Part shown: positions 1 through 5,214 of the stretch, piece by piece | Layout: every line of letters starts with the position of its first letter | Position numbering within the stretch: the stretch's first letter is position 1 | NCBI GenBank assembly: GCA_900766395.1 | Contig: CAAFWB010000122.1 | Span: 1-5,214, forward strand | Length of the DNA stretch: 5,214 nucleotides | Direction: 5' to 3' | DNA from: Clostridia bacterium | GTDB lineage: Bacteria > Bacillota > Clostridia > Christensenellales > UBA1242 | The notes under the pieces: generated by a model | What the model was told of the DNA's origin: nothing | The model's input: the letters and a program-made list of their open reading frames with translations, nothing else | Databases searched by the model: none | Position numbers and translations under genes: made by a program

Positions 1-26
1 TCAACAAAAATAATATATTTGTCCAT
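1..26 (-). CDS. Start of a divergent gene, truncated by the window edge
   Basis: Seen: on the minus strand an ATG at 26-24 is preceded by GGAG (35-32) at 5-nt spacing, and further upstream by a good promoter (TTGAAA at 69-64, 16-nt spacer, TGATATAGT ending at 42). It opens a frame reading MDKYIIFV before the window ends inside a codon starting GA (Asp or Glu). A short polar start followed by a hydrophobic strand and an acidic residue is typical of the first beta-strand of a cytosolic alpha/beta protein, but eight residues cannot identify a family. The call rests on the signals agreeing in order and spacing, not on protein similarity. It would be divergent from the collagen-like gene. Confidence 0.5.
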
Positions 27-41
27 ATTTTCTCCAAAAGG

Positions 42-69
42 ACTATATCATAAATTTGGGTCGTTTCAA
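42..69 (-). promoter_or_regulatory. Promoter of the divergent left-edge gene
   Basis: On the minus strand, TTGAAA (69-64) is followed after 16 nt by TATAGT (47-42). The -10 carries an extended TG motif, reading TGATATAGT. Transcription would begin near 35, which puts the GGAG ribosome site (35-32) at the very 5' end of the mRNA and gives a leader of about 9 nt. Confidence 0.45.
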
Positions 70-76
70 AACTATA

Positions 77-106
77 ATCACATAAAATTTTAAATCGAAA
101 TATACT
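77..106 (+). promoter_or_regulatory. Possible promoter of the collagen-like gene
   Basis: TATACT (101-106) lies 18 nt after ATCACA (77-82, four of six matches to TTGACA). Transcription would start near 113 and give a leader of about 26 nt containing the ribosome site. A perfect TATAAT at 73-78 is an alternative -10 but has no good -35. I looked for the sporulation sigma E/K pattern (CATA with a spaced TA) and found no convincing match, so spore-stage expression is not supported by this promoter. Confidence 0.3.
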
Positions 107-127
107 GATTTAGAGAATGCTATTTTT

Positions 128-133
128 AAGGAG
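128..133 (+). promoter_or_regulatory. Ribosome binding site AAGGAG of the collagen-like gene
   Basis: AAGGAG sits 5 nt before the ATG at 139. It is the strongest Shine-Dalgarno in the window and fixes the start of the collagen-like gene. Confidence 0.85.
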
Positions 134-138
134 TATTT

Positions 139-888
139 ATGCCAAAAATCTATTGTAGTTGCAAAAAAAATCACCCAAAAAACATCTCTCAAAATCCGAG
201 AGGTTTCAACAATTTTCAAACGACAAACAACCCTTTCAACAACCCGACGCAAGGCAATATAATCCCTATTATTGGTCCGATGGGACCCATGGGTCCGATG
301 GGTCCAACGGGGCCAAATGGGAGTGATGGGAAAATTGGGCCAACAGGTCCAACAGGACCCATGGGACCAGCAGGAGCGGACCAAACGCTTCACATGAGAA
401 GTGCCTATCTTGTTAAATATGATGAAAATCCAACAGACGAAGGCATTCGCGTTGAAAGCAGAGCAAGATTGCCGTTCACACGCGTTGAGATGGACCCAAA
501 CAACTATCTCACACTCAACGCCGACAACACGATTAAATTTAACAAAATTGGTTGGTATCGTGTGACAATGATTATATCTGCCTATGCCAACTATGCCGAC
601 AATCAAGCATTCAATCAAGATACAGATTTTGTTGCGGTTGGACTCGCGGAAAAAGGAACCGACAACATTTATATTGGTGCAAGTCAATGGACATATGACG
701 AATTTCCAATTCCAATGTTTGCTCAAGGCATTCTTTCTGTTGTCGACACAAATCAAGATTACGAATTGATTAACACAACAACTCGCGAAATTTATCTTTC
801 AACTCCAAAACTTGAACACACCGCATCAAAATCATATTTTACCACCCTCCCCGTTTCAATTGTTGTTGAATATCTGGGAAGAGAATAA
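139..888 (+). CDS. Collagen-like Gly-X-Y protein with BclA/TNF-like C-terminal domain
   Basis: Seen: 249 residues in three parts. Residues 1-45 are polar and Asn/Gln/Pro-rich, with a Cys pair (C6, C8) and no hydrophobic signal peptide. Residues 46-81 are twelve uninterrupted Gly-X-Y triplets, mostly GPM and GPT. Residues 83-249 alternate short hydrophobic and polar stretches, including KFNKIGWYRV (133-142) and a final strand ending VVEYLG. Known: Bacillota proteins built this way (BclA-type exosporium filaments and relatives) trimerise through a triple helix and a jelly-roll C-terminal domain and sit on spore or cell surfaces. Inference: a surface filament or structural protein. It has no LPXTG anchor and no obvious transmembrane segment, so how it leaves the cell is unclear; release after mother-cell lysis or Cys-mediated coat attachment are options. 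It stands alone between a divergent and a convergent gene. The architecture is secure; the spore role is a guess. Confidence 0.85.
   Translation: MPKIYCSCKKNHPKNISQNPRGFNNFQTTNNPFNNPTQGNIIPIIGPMGPMGPMGPTGPNGSDGKIGPTGPTGPMGPAGADQTLHMRSAYLVKYDENPTDEGIRVESRARLPFTRVEMDPNNYLTLNADNTIKFNKIGWYRVTMIISAYANYADNQAFNQDTDFVAVGLAEKGTDNIYIGASQWTYDEFPIPMFAQGILSVVDTNQDYELINTTTREIYLSTPKLEHTASKSYFTTLPVSIVVEYLGRE
274..381 (+). repeat. Collagen-like triplet repeat, 12 Gly-X-Y units
   Basis: Twelve in-frame 9-base units encode GPM x3, GPT, GPN, GSD, GKI, GPT x2, GPM, GPA, GAD. Two units, 274-282 and 292-300, are identical (GGTCCGATG) and two others nearly so, while the rest differ at third positions. The tract therefore looks like an older array with limited recent duplication. 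It is markedly richer in G and C than the flanking DNA because of its Gly and Pro codons. Such tracts commonly vary in unit number between strains. Confidence 0.9.
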
Positions 889-903
889 TTTTTTGATAGC
901 ATA

Positions 904-928
904 TAAAAAGAGCAGAAAAATCTGCTCT
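904..928 (-). terminator. Intrinsic terminator for the HAD gene, possibly bidirectional
   Basis: A perfect 8-bp stem, AGAGCAGA (909-916) and TCTGCTCT (921-928), encloses a 4-nt loop. Read on the minus strand it is followed by TTTT (908-905) and begins 3 nt after the HAD stop codon (933-931). On the plus strand the stem is followed by CTTTATT, a weaker T-tract, so it may also stop transcripts of the collagen-like gene, which ends at 888. It is the only hairpin terminator I find in the window. Confidence 0.8.
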
Positions 929-930
929 CT

Positions 931-1560
931 TTATTCACATTTTATAATTATGTCGGCATTGGACAATTTGCCCGCATTCATATATGTTTCAATGCCAACC
1001 GCAAACATGCCCAATTGCTTTGCTAATCCCAAAACGGCATTGCTATCTTCAAAAATAATTGTTTTGCATGTTGAGTTGTCAATATATAAATCTAAGTTTT
1101 GCAAAAAATAATCTTTTTTCACACCAAGCTTTGGCAAAGAAAATATTTTGTCAAAGTATTTTTTTATTCCTTTTTGCTCAAGCACTTTCATCAAAAGGTT
1201 ATAATCTTGATTTGACACAATATAAAATCTTTTATTCCCCTTTTCTTTTGCCAATTCAAAAAAGTAATCAAAAATCTTTACGCTGTCATCACTTAATAAA
1301 TCTGTCGCGTATGCAACCTTTTTTGCAATCATTTTATCTTTGTCAAAATCAACATGAAAATCAACTTTGTATTCATCATATATTTGAATGTCGCTTTTGC
1401 CTATATATTTTGAGAACATTTGGTCTGTCAGAACAATTTCTTTCCCCAAAATTTCATTTAGCACCAAATTATGCGCTTTTTTGTGAAAAGGTTCAGAATT
1501 TATTAGAGTCCCATCAAAATCAAAAATATATATTTCAAAATCTTTTAATTTTTCAATCAT
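931..1560 (-). CDS. HAD-superfamily phosphatase (beta-phosphoglucomutase/Gph-like)
   Basis: Seen: 209 residues with all four HAD motifs. Motif I is DFDGT, with nucleophile D14 and acid/base D16. Motif II is IVSNQ with S116. The Lys of motif III is probably K148 or K149 in LGVKKDYF. Motif IV is FEDSNAVLGLAKQLGM, with E171 and D172. The roughly 90 residues between motifs I and II match an alpha-helical C1 cap. Known: such enzymes hydrolyse small phosphate esters (phosphoglycolate, sugar phosphates, nucleotides) or isomerise hexose phosphates in the cytosol; substrate cannot be read from sequence. Start: an upstream in-frame GTG (1569) lies inside the AAAGGTGG ribosome site (1573-1566), which is 5 nt from the ATG at 1560, so I use the ATG. 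The gene is divergent from the HD gene and ends in its own terminator. Confidence 0.9.
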   Translation of the reverse strand: MIEKLKDFEIYIFDFDGTLINSEPFHKKAHNLVLNEILGKEIVLTDQMFSKYIGKSDIQIYDEYKVDFHVDFDKDKMIAKKVAYATDLLSDDSVKIFDYFFELAKEKGNKRFYIVSNQDYNLLMKVLEQKGIKKYFDKIFSLPKLGVKKDYFLQNLDLYIDNSTCKTIIFEDSNAVLGLAKQLGMFAVGIETYMNAGKLSNADIIIKCE

Positions 1561-1565
1561 GTCAG

Positions 1566-1573
1566 CCACCTTT
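1566..1573 (-). promoter_or_regulatory. Ribosome binding site AAAGGTGG of the HAD gene
   Basis: AAAGGTGG on the minus strand lies 5 nt before the ATG at 1560 and contains the GTG that would otherwise be the longest start. This overlap decides in favour of the ATG. Confidence 0.65.
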
Positions 1574-1621
1574 GTTTTGCGTTAAATTGATATTATGATA
1601 CCATAATTATATGAAAAACAA
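1572..1621. promoter_or_regulatory. Divergent HAD/HD promoter region with overlapping -10 elements
   Basis: Plus strand: TTGTTT (1572-1577), 16 nt, TATGAT (1594-1599), start expected near 1606, only about 5 nt before the HD gene ATG. Minus strand: extended -10 TGGTATCAT (1603-1595), start near 1588, with a weak TTGTTT (1621-1616) lying inside the first HD codons. The two -10 hexamers overlap by five bases and sit in the inverted repeat ATTATG-ATAC-CATAAT (1592-1607). TATAAT on the minus strand (1611-1606) is an alternative -10. The exact elements are uncertain; the overlap holds under most choices. Confidence 0.45.
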
Positions 1622-2129
1622 AAAGAATTTTTATGAAGAAATATTTGCTCTAAAAAATGTTATTAGACGTGGCTGGGTTTTAAGAAACGTTGAAGGAAGG
1701 CTTGAAAGCGATGCCGAGCATACAATGTCCATGATTCTTCTTGCATTGGAACTCATGCATAAAAACACCCTTCACATTGACGAATTAAAAGTTTTGAAAA
1801 TGGTGGCTTTTCACGAACTTTGCGAAATTGATGCTGGAGATGTCACACCTGTGGACAATGTGGATAAAAAGATAAAATACGAAAATGAACTTCGTGCGAT
1901 TGAAAGAATTTCAAGTGAATATGACATGCCTGAAATCAAAGAGCTTTGGCTTGAATTTGAAGAAAATCAAACACCAGAAGCACAATTTGTTAAAAAACTC
2001 GACAAGTTTGATGCAGTGATGCAAGCAGAAACATACTCAAAAAAAGGGCTTGCAAAACCAGAAATATATGACGAGTTCTATCAAAACTCCAAAAAAATTG
2101 CAGACGAAATGTATTCGCTAAAAGATTGA
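1611..2129 (+). CDS. HD-domain nucleotidase-like protein (YfbR/HDDC2 type) with an HE variant motif
   Basis: Seen: 172 residues aligning by motif with 5'-deoxynucleotidase YfbR and human HDDC2: GWVLR (21-25), SDAEHT with H37, FHELCEIDAGD with H68, E72 and D77, and FVKKLDKFDAVMQA with D131. Known: these all-helical enzymes bind a divalent metal through H..HD..D and release phosphate from deoxynucleoside 5'-monophosphates; in E. coli YfbR, E72 is catalytic and D77 selects deoxyribose. Odd: the aspartate of the defining HD pair is glutamate (E69). Glutamate could still bind metal, so activity may be kept or altered. Inference: nucleotide-pool phosphohydrolase in the cytosol. There is no Shine-Dalgarno upstream and the -10 almost touches the ATG. 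The gene ends TGA followed at once by an in-frame TAA. The fold is secure; the substrate is not. Confidence 0.85.
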   Translation: MKNKKNFYEEIFALKNVIRRGWVLRNVEGRLESDAEHTMSMILLALELMHKNTLHIDELKVLKMVAFHELCEIDAGDVTPVDNVDKKIKYENELRAIERISSEYDMPEIKELWLEFEENQTPEAQFVKKLDKFDAVMQAETYSKKGLAKPEIYDEFYQNSKKIADEMYSLKD

Positions 2130-2142
2130 TAAATATTTTGTT

Positions 2143-2170
2143 TTGAAAAAAATGTTTTTTGCAATATAAT
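2143..2170 (+). promoter_or_regulatory. Promoter of the U32 gene, predicting a leaderless mRNA
   Basis: TTGAAA (2143-2148), 16-nt spacer, perfect TATAAT (2165-2170). The expected start, about 7 nt past the -10, falls on or next to the A of the ATG at 2177. There is no purine-rich ribosome site between the -10 and the ATG. Confidence 0.7.
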
Positions 2171-2176
2171 GACAAC

Positions 2177-4171
2177 ATGTTATTGCTTTCGCCGGCTGGC
2201 GACTTTGAAAGTTTGAAAATGGCTGTGTTTTATGGCGCTGATGAAGTTTATCTTGGCGTCAAAGACTTTAATGCGCGAAACATTGAGGGTTTTTCGCTGA
2301 CCTCTTTGCGTGAGGCGGTTGATTTTGCTCATATATATGGCGTCAAAGTCCACCTTGCTGTCAATATTCTTTTTTCAAATTCAGAACTTCAGCAAGCTCT
2401 CAACCTTGTGGTTGATGCTTTCAATTTGGGTGTTGACGCTTTTATTATTCAAGACTTGGGACTCGCCTCGCTCATTTCAAAAAACTATCCCGAAATTTGC
2501 ATTCACGCAAGCACTCAAATGGGACTTCACAATCTCGAAGGTGTGCAATTTGCCAAAAGCGTGGGATTTTCTCGCGTTGTTCTTGCTCGTGAAACACCGC
2601 TTGAAGAAATCAAGAGAATAAAACAAAATTGCGACATTGAAATTGAGTATTTTGCTCAAGGCGCACTATGCGTTTCTTTTTCGGGCAACTGCTATTTGAG
2701 TTCATATCTTTGTGGTGCGAGTGGAAATCGCGGAAAATGCAAGCAACTTTGCCGCCTGCCCTACAAACTTTTTGACGGAAACAAAAAACTCGCAGAAGGA
2801 TATTTGCTTAGTGCAAAAGATTTTTGCATGATTTCTCGCCTTCAAGAACTAAAAGATGCTGGAGTTGATGCAATCAAAATTGAAGGACGGGCACGTCGAC
2901 CATATTACGTCGCAGTTGCAACTCGTGAATACAGAAATGCACTTGACGGCAAACCCGCCGACATAAACGAACTCAAACTCGCCTATAATCGCGATTTCAC
3001 ACCAGGATATTTTGACGGGAACGGAAACATCATTTCAAACTACAAAAATCATATCGGAGTGCAAATTGGCAAAATCACAAAAGTTGTTCGCGGGAAAAAC
3101 TTTAATGAGATTTTTATTTCTTCGCGTCAAAAGATTGCTCCAAAGTCAACCATAAAAATATTTGACGGATTTGTTGAAAAAAACACGTTGACACTTTTTG
3201 ATTTGAAACAGGTTGGAAAAAATCTTTACCGCGCAACGACAACACAAAATGTCGAAAACGGACTTGATGTCAATTTGATTATTGACGCATCAAAAAACGA
3301 TGTTGAATCATTTGTTAAAAAAGTTGAAATTACACTCAAAATCCGAGCGGTTGCTGGCGAAAAAATCAAAGCAGAATTTGTTTATGGAAAAAACGCATTT
3401 GAATTTGAAGGACCCGTTTGTGAGATTGCAAAAAATCAAGCAATAAAAACACAAGATATTATTGATAATTTTGCAAAAAATCCATACTTTTCTCCACGTC
3501 TTTTTATTGAAACAAAAAACGCTTTTGTTCCAAAGCAAAAACTGAACGAATTTCGAAGAAATGTGTATGAAAAAATATATGAAATAAAAACTAAAAATAA
3601 TATTGATAAATTATCAAAAATAAAAATTGACACAAGCGTTTTGACAAAAGGGTTTGACGACTTTGAAACAACACAAAATTCAAGCGGAAATTATCACAAT
3701 AAAAACGTTATTTATTCTCCTGAAATTTATGATGTTTTGGATGTTGAAAAGTTTGTTGAAAACTGCAAAAAACAAAACAAAGTGCCATATCTTGACACTC
3801 CAAATTTTGCACTCAAAAAAGACATTGAAACGCTCAAAAATATTATTGAAAAAACTCATATAAATATTGTTGCAAACAACTATTATGCACTCGCTTTTCC
3901 AACACAAAAAGTTGCTGGAGCGGGGCTAAATGTTTTCAACAATATTTCAGCAAACGTTTTGGACATGCCGGTCGTTTGTGCCGAGGGCGAAGGCTTTCCA
4001 AAAATGCCCGCACCTTTCATGACACTTCGTCATTGTCCAATGAAATCTCATCTTCACGCAAACTGTTCAAACTGCCCTTATCACGAGGGATATTATTACG
4101 TTTTGGAAAGCGGAAAAACATTGAAACTCACACGTAAAAAACTCTCAACCTGCACTTTCTATTTGGAATAA
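2177..4171 (+). CDS. U32-family protein, probable RNA hydroxylase (RlhA-type)
   Basis: Seen: 664 residues. The N-terminus LLSPAGDFESLKMAV and the tract E157-Y-F-A-Q-G-A-L-C165 through C172-Y-L-S175 fit the U32 signature. C165, C172, C188 and C192 are placed as the four iron-sulfur ligands; C179 is extra. KIEGR (234-238) closes the first barrel. A middle beta-rich region follows, then a second half ending in a Cys cluster (C620, C630, C633, C659). Known: long U32 proteins include E. coli RlhA, which hydroxylates a 23S rRNA cytidine; the related TrhP modifies tRNA U34. The 'peptidase' label is historical for most members. Inference: RNA hydroxylation, rRNA more likely than tRNA given the length. 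Start: I chose the ATG at 2177 because family members begin there and a TTG at 2159 would overlap the promoter. It lies 47 bp after the HD gene. Confidence 0.88.
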   Translation: MLLLSPAGDFESLKMAVFYGADEVYLGVKDFNARNIEGFSLTSLREAVDFAHIYGVKVHLAVNILFSNSELQQALNLVVDAFNLGVDAFIIQDLGLASLISKNYPEICIHASTQMGLHNLEGVQFAKSVGFSRVVLARETPLEEIKRIKQNCDIEIEYFAQGALCVSFSGNCYLSSYLCGASGNRGKCKQLCRLPYKLFDGNKKLAEGYLLSAKDFCMISRLQELKDAGVDAIKIEGRARRPYYVAVATREYRNALDGKPADINELKLAYNRDFTPGYFDGNGNIISNYKNHIGVQIGKITKVVRGKNFNEIFISSRQKIAPKSTIKIFDGFVEKNTLTLFDLKQVGKNLYRATTTQNVENGLDVNLIIDASKNDVESFVKKVEITLKIRAVAGEKIKAEFVYGKNAFEFEGPVCEIAKNQAIKTQDIIDNFAKNPYFSPRLFIETKNAFVPKQKLNEFRRNVYEKIYEIKTKNNIDKLSKIKIDTSVLTKGFDDFETTQNSSGNYHNKNVIYSPEIYDVLDVEKFVENCKKQNKVPYLDTPNFALKKDIETLKNIIEKTHINIVANNYYALAFPTQKVAGAGLNVFNNISANVLDMPVVCAEGEGFPKMPAPFMTLRHCPMKSHLHANCSNCPYHEGYYYVLESGKTLKLTRKKLSTCTFYLE

Positions 4172-4186
4172 TAATTTAAAAAAATG

Positions 4187-4217
4187 TGGCAATTTTAATT
4201 TGTTTGTGCTATATAAT
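4187..4217 (+). promoter_or_regulatory. Probable promoter of the ABC exporter gene
   Basis: The stretch TGCTATATAAT (4207-4217) gives an extended -10 (TG-C-TATATA, 4207-4215), 17 nt after a weak TGGCAA (4187-4192), or alternatively a perfect TATAAT at 4212-4217. No terminator hairpin is visible between the U32 stop and this site, so read-through from the U32 gene is also possible. Confidence 0.5.
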
Positions 4218-4239
4218 ATATACGCTAAATTTTATTGCT

Positions 4240-4243
4240 GGAG
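4240..4243 (+). promoter_or_regulatory. Ribosome binding site GGAG of the ABC exporter
   Basis: GGAG lies 6 nt before the ATG at 4250 and supports that start, unlike the two genes before it, which have no such site. Confidence 0.75.
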
Positions 4244-4249
4244 AAATCT

Positions 4250-5214
4250 ATGATAAAAACATTATTGAAAAGTCTTCGAGAATACAAGAAGACTTCTATT
4301 ATTACGATTTTGTTGTCGACACTTGAAGTGGTGTTTGAAATTTTGATGCCACTTTGCATGTCGAACCTCATTGACTATGGAATCCAAGATGGCGTCATGA
4401 TGAATGTTGTCAAGTATGGTGTCGCACTTTTGATTTTTGCAATCATTCAACTTCTCACTGGAATATTCTCTGCAAAAATGGGAGCAAAGAGTGCGGTTGG
4501 ATTTGCTGCAAACTTGCGTGAAGACATGTATGCCAATGTCCAAACTTTTTCTTTTTCGAACATTGACAAATTTTCAACTGCGTCCATTGTCACTCGTCTA
4601 ACAACCGATGTGACGAACATTCAAAACTCATATCAAATGCTCATTCGTTTGGCTGTTCGCGCTCCATTCATGTTGATTTTTGCAGTTGCTGCAAGTTTTA
4701 CAATCAATGTGAAAATTGCCTTGATTTATCTTGCAATGGTCCCTGTTCTTGGTGGGCTTTTATTCTTGCTCATTTGGAAAGTTCACCCAATATTCCGCCG
4801 CGTTTTCAAAACCTATGACAAACTTAATAATGTTGTTGAAGAAAATGTCCGCGGAATTCGAGTTGTGAAATCTTTTAATCAAGAAGAACACGAAATAAAC
4901 AAATTCAAAGATATTTCAAACAACATCTACAAAGACTTTTCAAAGGCAGAGCGTATCACTGCTCTCAACTCCCCTCTCATGGAATTCTGCGTATATTTTT
5001 GTTTGACCATTGTTTCTTGGCTTGGTGCAAAAGCGGTTATTGCAAGCGGAAACAATCCATCACTTGGTCTCACGACTGGTTCGCTCACAGCACTGTTTAG
5101 TTATGCTTTTCAAATTCTCATGAGCCTCATGATGCTTTCAATGGTTTTTGTCATGATTGTTATTGCAAATGCTTCGGCAAAAAGAATTGCAGAAATTTTG
5201 GAGGAAAAATCAGA
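4250..5214 (+). CDS. ABC exporter, N-terminal transmembrane domain (3' truncated by window)
   Basis: Seen: an open frame with 321 complete codons and no stop before the window ends. Hydrophobic helices lie near residues 16-36, 53-74, 138-155, 156-176, about 246-270 and about 288-312, giving six as in type-IV exporters. Family motifs include DKFSTASIVTRLTTDV (106-121) and ENVRGIRVVKSFNQEEHE (198-215) of the intracellular coupling region. The ATP-binding domain, with its Walker A and B motifs, lies beyond the window. Known: this half-transporter type (TMD-NBD fused) usually works as a heterodimer in Bacillota, with the partner encoded next to it, and exports drugs, lipids or peptides across the cytoplasmic membrane. 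Inference: a partner half-transporter probably follows. The substrate is unknown. Nothing links it functionally to the upstream U32 gene beyond strand and a 78-bp gap. Confidence 0.92.
   Translation, partial: MIKTLLKSLREYKKTSIITILLSTLEVVFEILMPLCMSNLIDYGIQDGVMMNVVKYGVALLIFAIIQLLTGIFSAKMGAKSAVGFAANLREDMYANVQTFSFSNIDKFSTASIVTRLTTDVTNIQNSYQMLIRLAVRAPFMLIFAVAASFTINVKIALIYLAMVPVLGGLLFLLIWKVHPIFRRVFKTYDKLNNVVEENVRGIRVVKSFNQEEHEINKFKDISNNIYKDFSKAERITALNSPLMEFCVYFCLTIVSWLGAKAVIASGNNPSLGLTTGSLTALFSYAFQILMSLMMLSMVFVMIVIANASAKRIAEILEEKS

Noticed and set aside
1..93. Plus-strand frame open from the left edge to a TAA at 91-93, possibly the tail of an upstream gene
   Set aside because: Thirty random codons can be open by chance in one frame. 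The reading shows no family feature, and it conflicts with the better-supported divergent promoter and start on the minus strand.
43..756. Minus-strand open frame of 237 codons opposite the collagen-like gene
   Set aside because: It is rich in Trp, Cys and His as expected from the antisense of Gly-Pro codons, has no ribosome site, and is opposed by a well-supported plus-strand gene.
1561..1569. GTG start adding three residues to the HAD protein
   Set aside because: The GTG is part of the likely ribosome site for the ATG at 1560, and no ribosome site precedes it.
1059..1598. Plus-strand open frame of 179 codons opposite the HAD gene
   Set aside because: It is a Leu/Phe/Cys/Gln-rich antisense shadow of a gene with all four HAD motifs, and it has no family features of its own.
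2130..2160. A6-ATG-T6 symmetry after the HD gene as a terminator
   Set aside because: The stem is made only of A-T pairs with a 3-nt loop and would be too weak to terminate. The region is better explained as the U32 promoter.
2159..2176. TTG start giving six extra residues on the U32 protein
   Set aside because: It lies across the -10 region of the promoter and has no Shine-Dalgarno, and U32 proteins normally begin directly at the LL-PAGD strand encoded from 2177.
4172..4200. Possible terminator after the U32 gene
   Set aside because: I find only scattered AT runs with no GC-containing stem.
1..5214. Hidden defence, toxin-antitoxin, CRISPR or mobile-element system
   Set aside because: There are no direct-repeat arrays, transposase or recombinase motifs, small paired ORFs or terminal inverted repeats. 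The genes are recognisable, individually common families.

Overview
The window is AT-rich, densely coded DNA with Shine-Dalgarno starts (AAGGAG, GGAG) and sigma-70-type promoters (TTGAAA / TATAAT). This fits a low-GC Bacillota, most likely an uncultured Clostridia-type gut bacterium. That placement rests on style and protein families only; there is no marker gene here.

Layout from left to right. Positions 1-26 (minus) appear to hold the first codons of a divergent gene that leaves the window. Positions 139-888 (plus) encode a collagen-like protein with twelve Gly-X-Y triplets and a beta-rich C-terminal domain of the BclA/TNF-like kind. A hairpin terminator at 904-928 separates it from a convergent HAD-family phosphatase (931-1560, minus). 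Divergent from that is an HD-fold nucleotidase-like protein (1611-2129, plus). It is followed by a long U32-family protein of the RlhA-type RNA-hydroxylation group (2177-4171, plus). Last is the N-terminal membrane half of an ABC exporter (4250 to the right edge, plus), which is cut off. No intergenic gap exceeds about 110 bases.

How the genes fit together. The HAD and HD proteins share a 50-bp divergent promoter region whose candidate -10 elements overlap, so they may be co-regulated; both families often act on nucleotides or small phosphoesters. The U32 protein (RNA modification) and the ABC exporter each have a recognisable promoter, so the plus-strand run need not be one operon. I see no CRISPR array, transposase, tRNA, rRNA or attachment site, and no evidence for a new multi-gene system.

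The points most worth a second look are: the collagen-like surface protein without a secretion signal; a His-Glu in place of the metal-binding His-Asp of the HD protein; and two consecutive genes (HD and U32) that lack a Shine-Dalgarno and have a -10 so close to the start codon that their mRNAs should be leaderless or nearly so.
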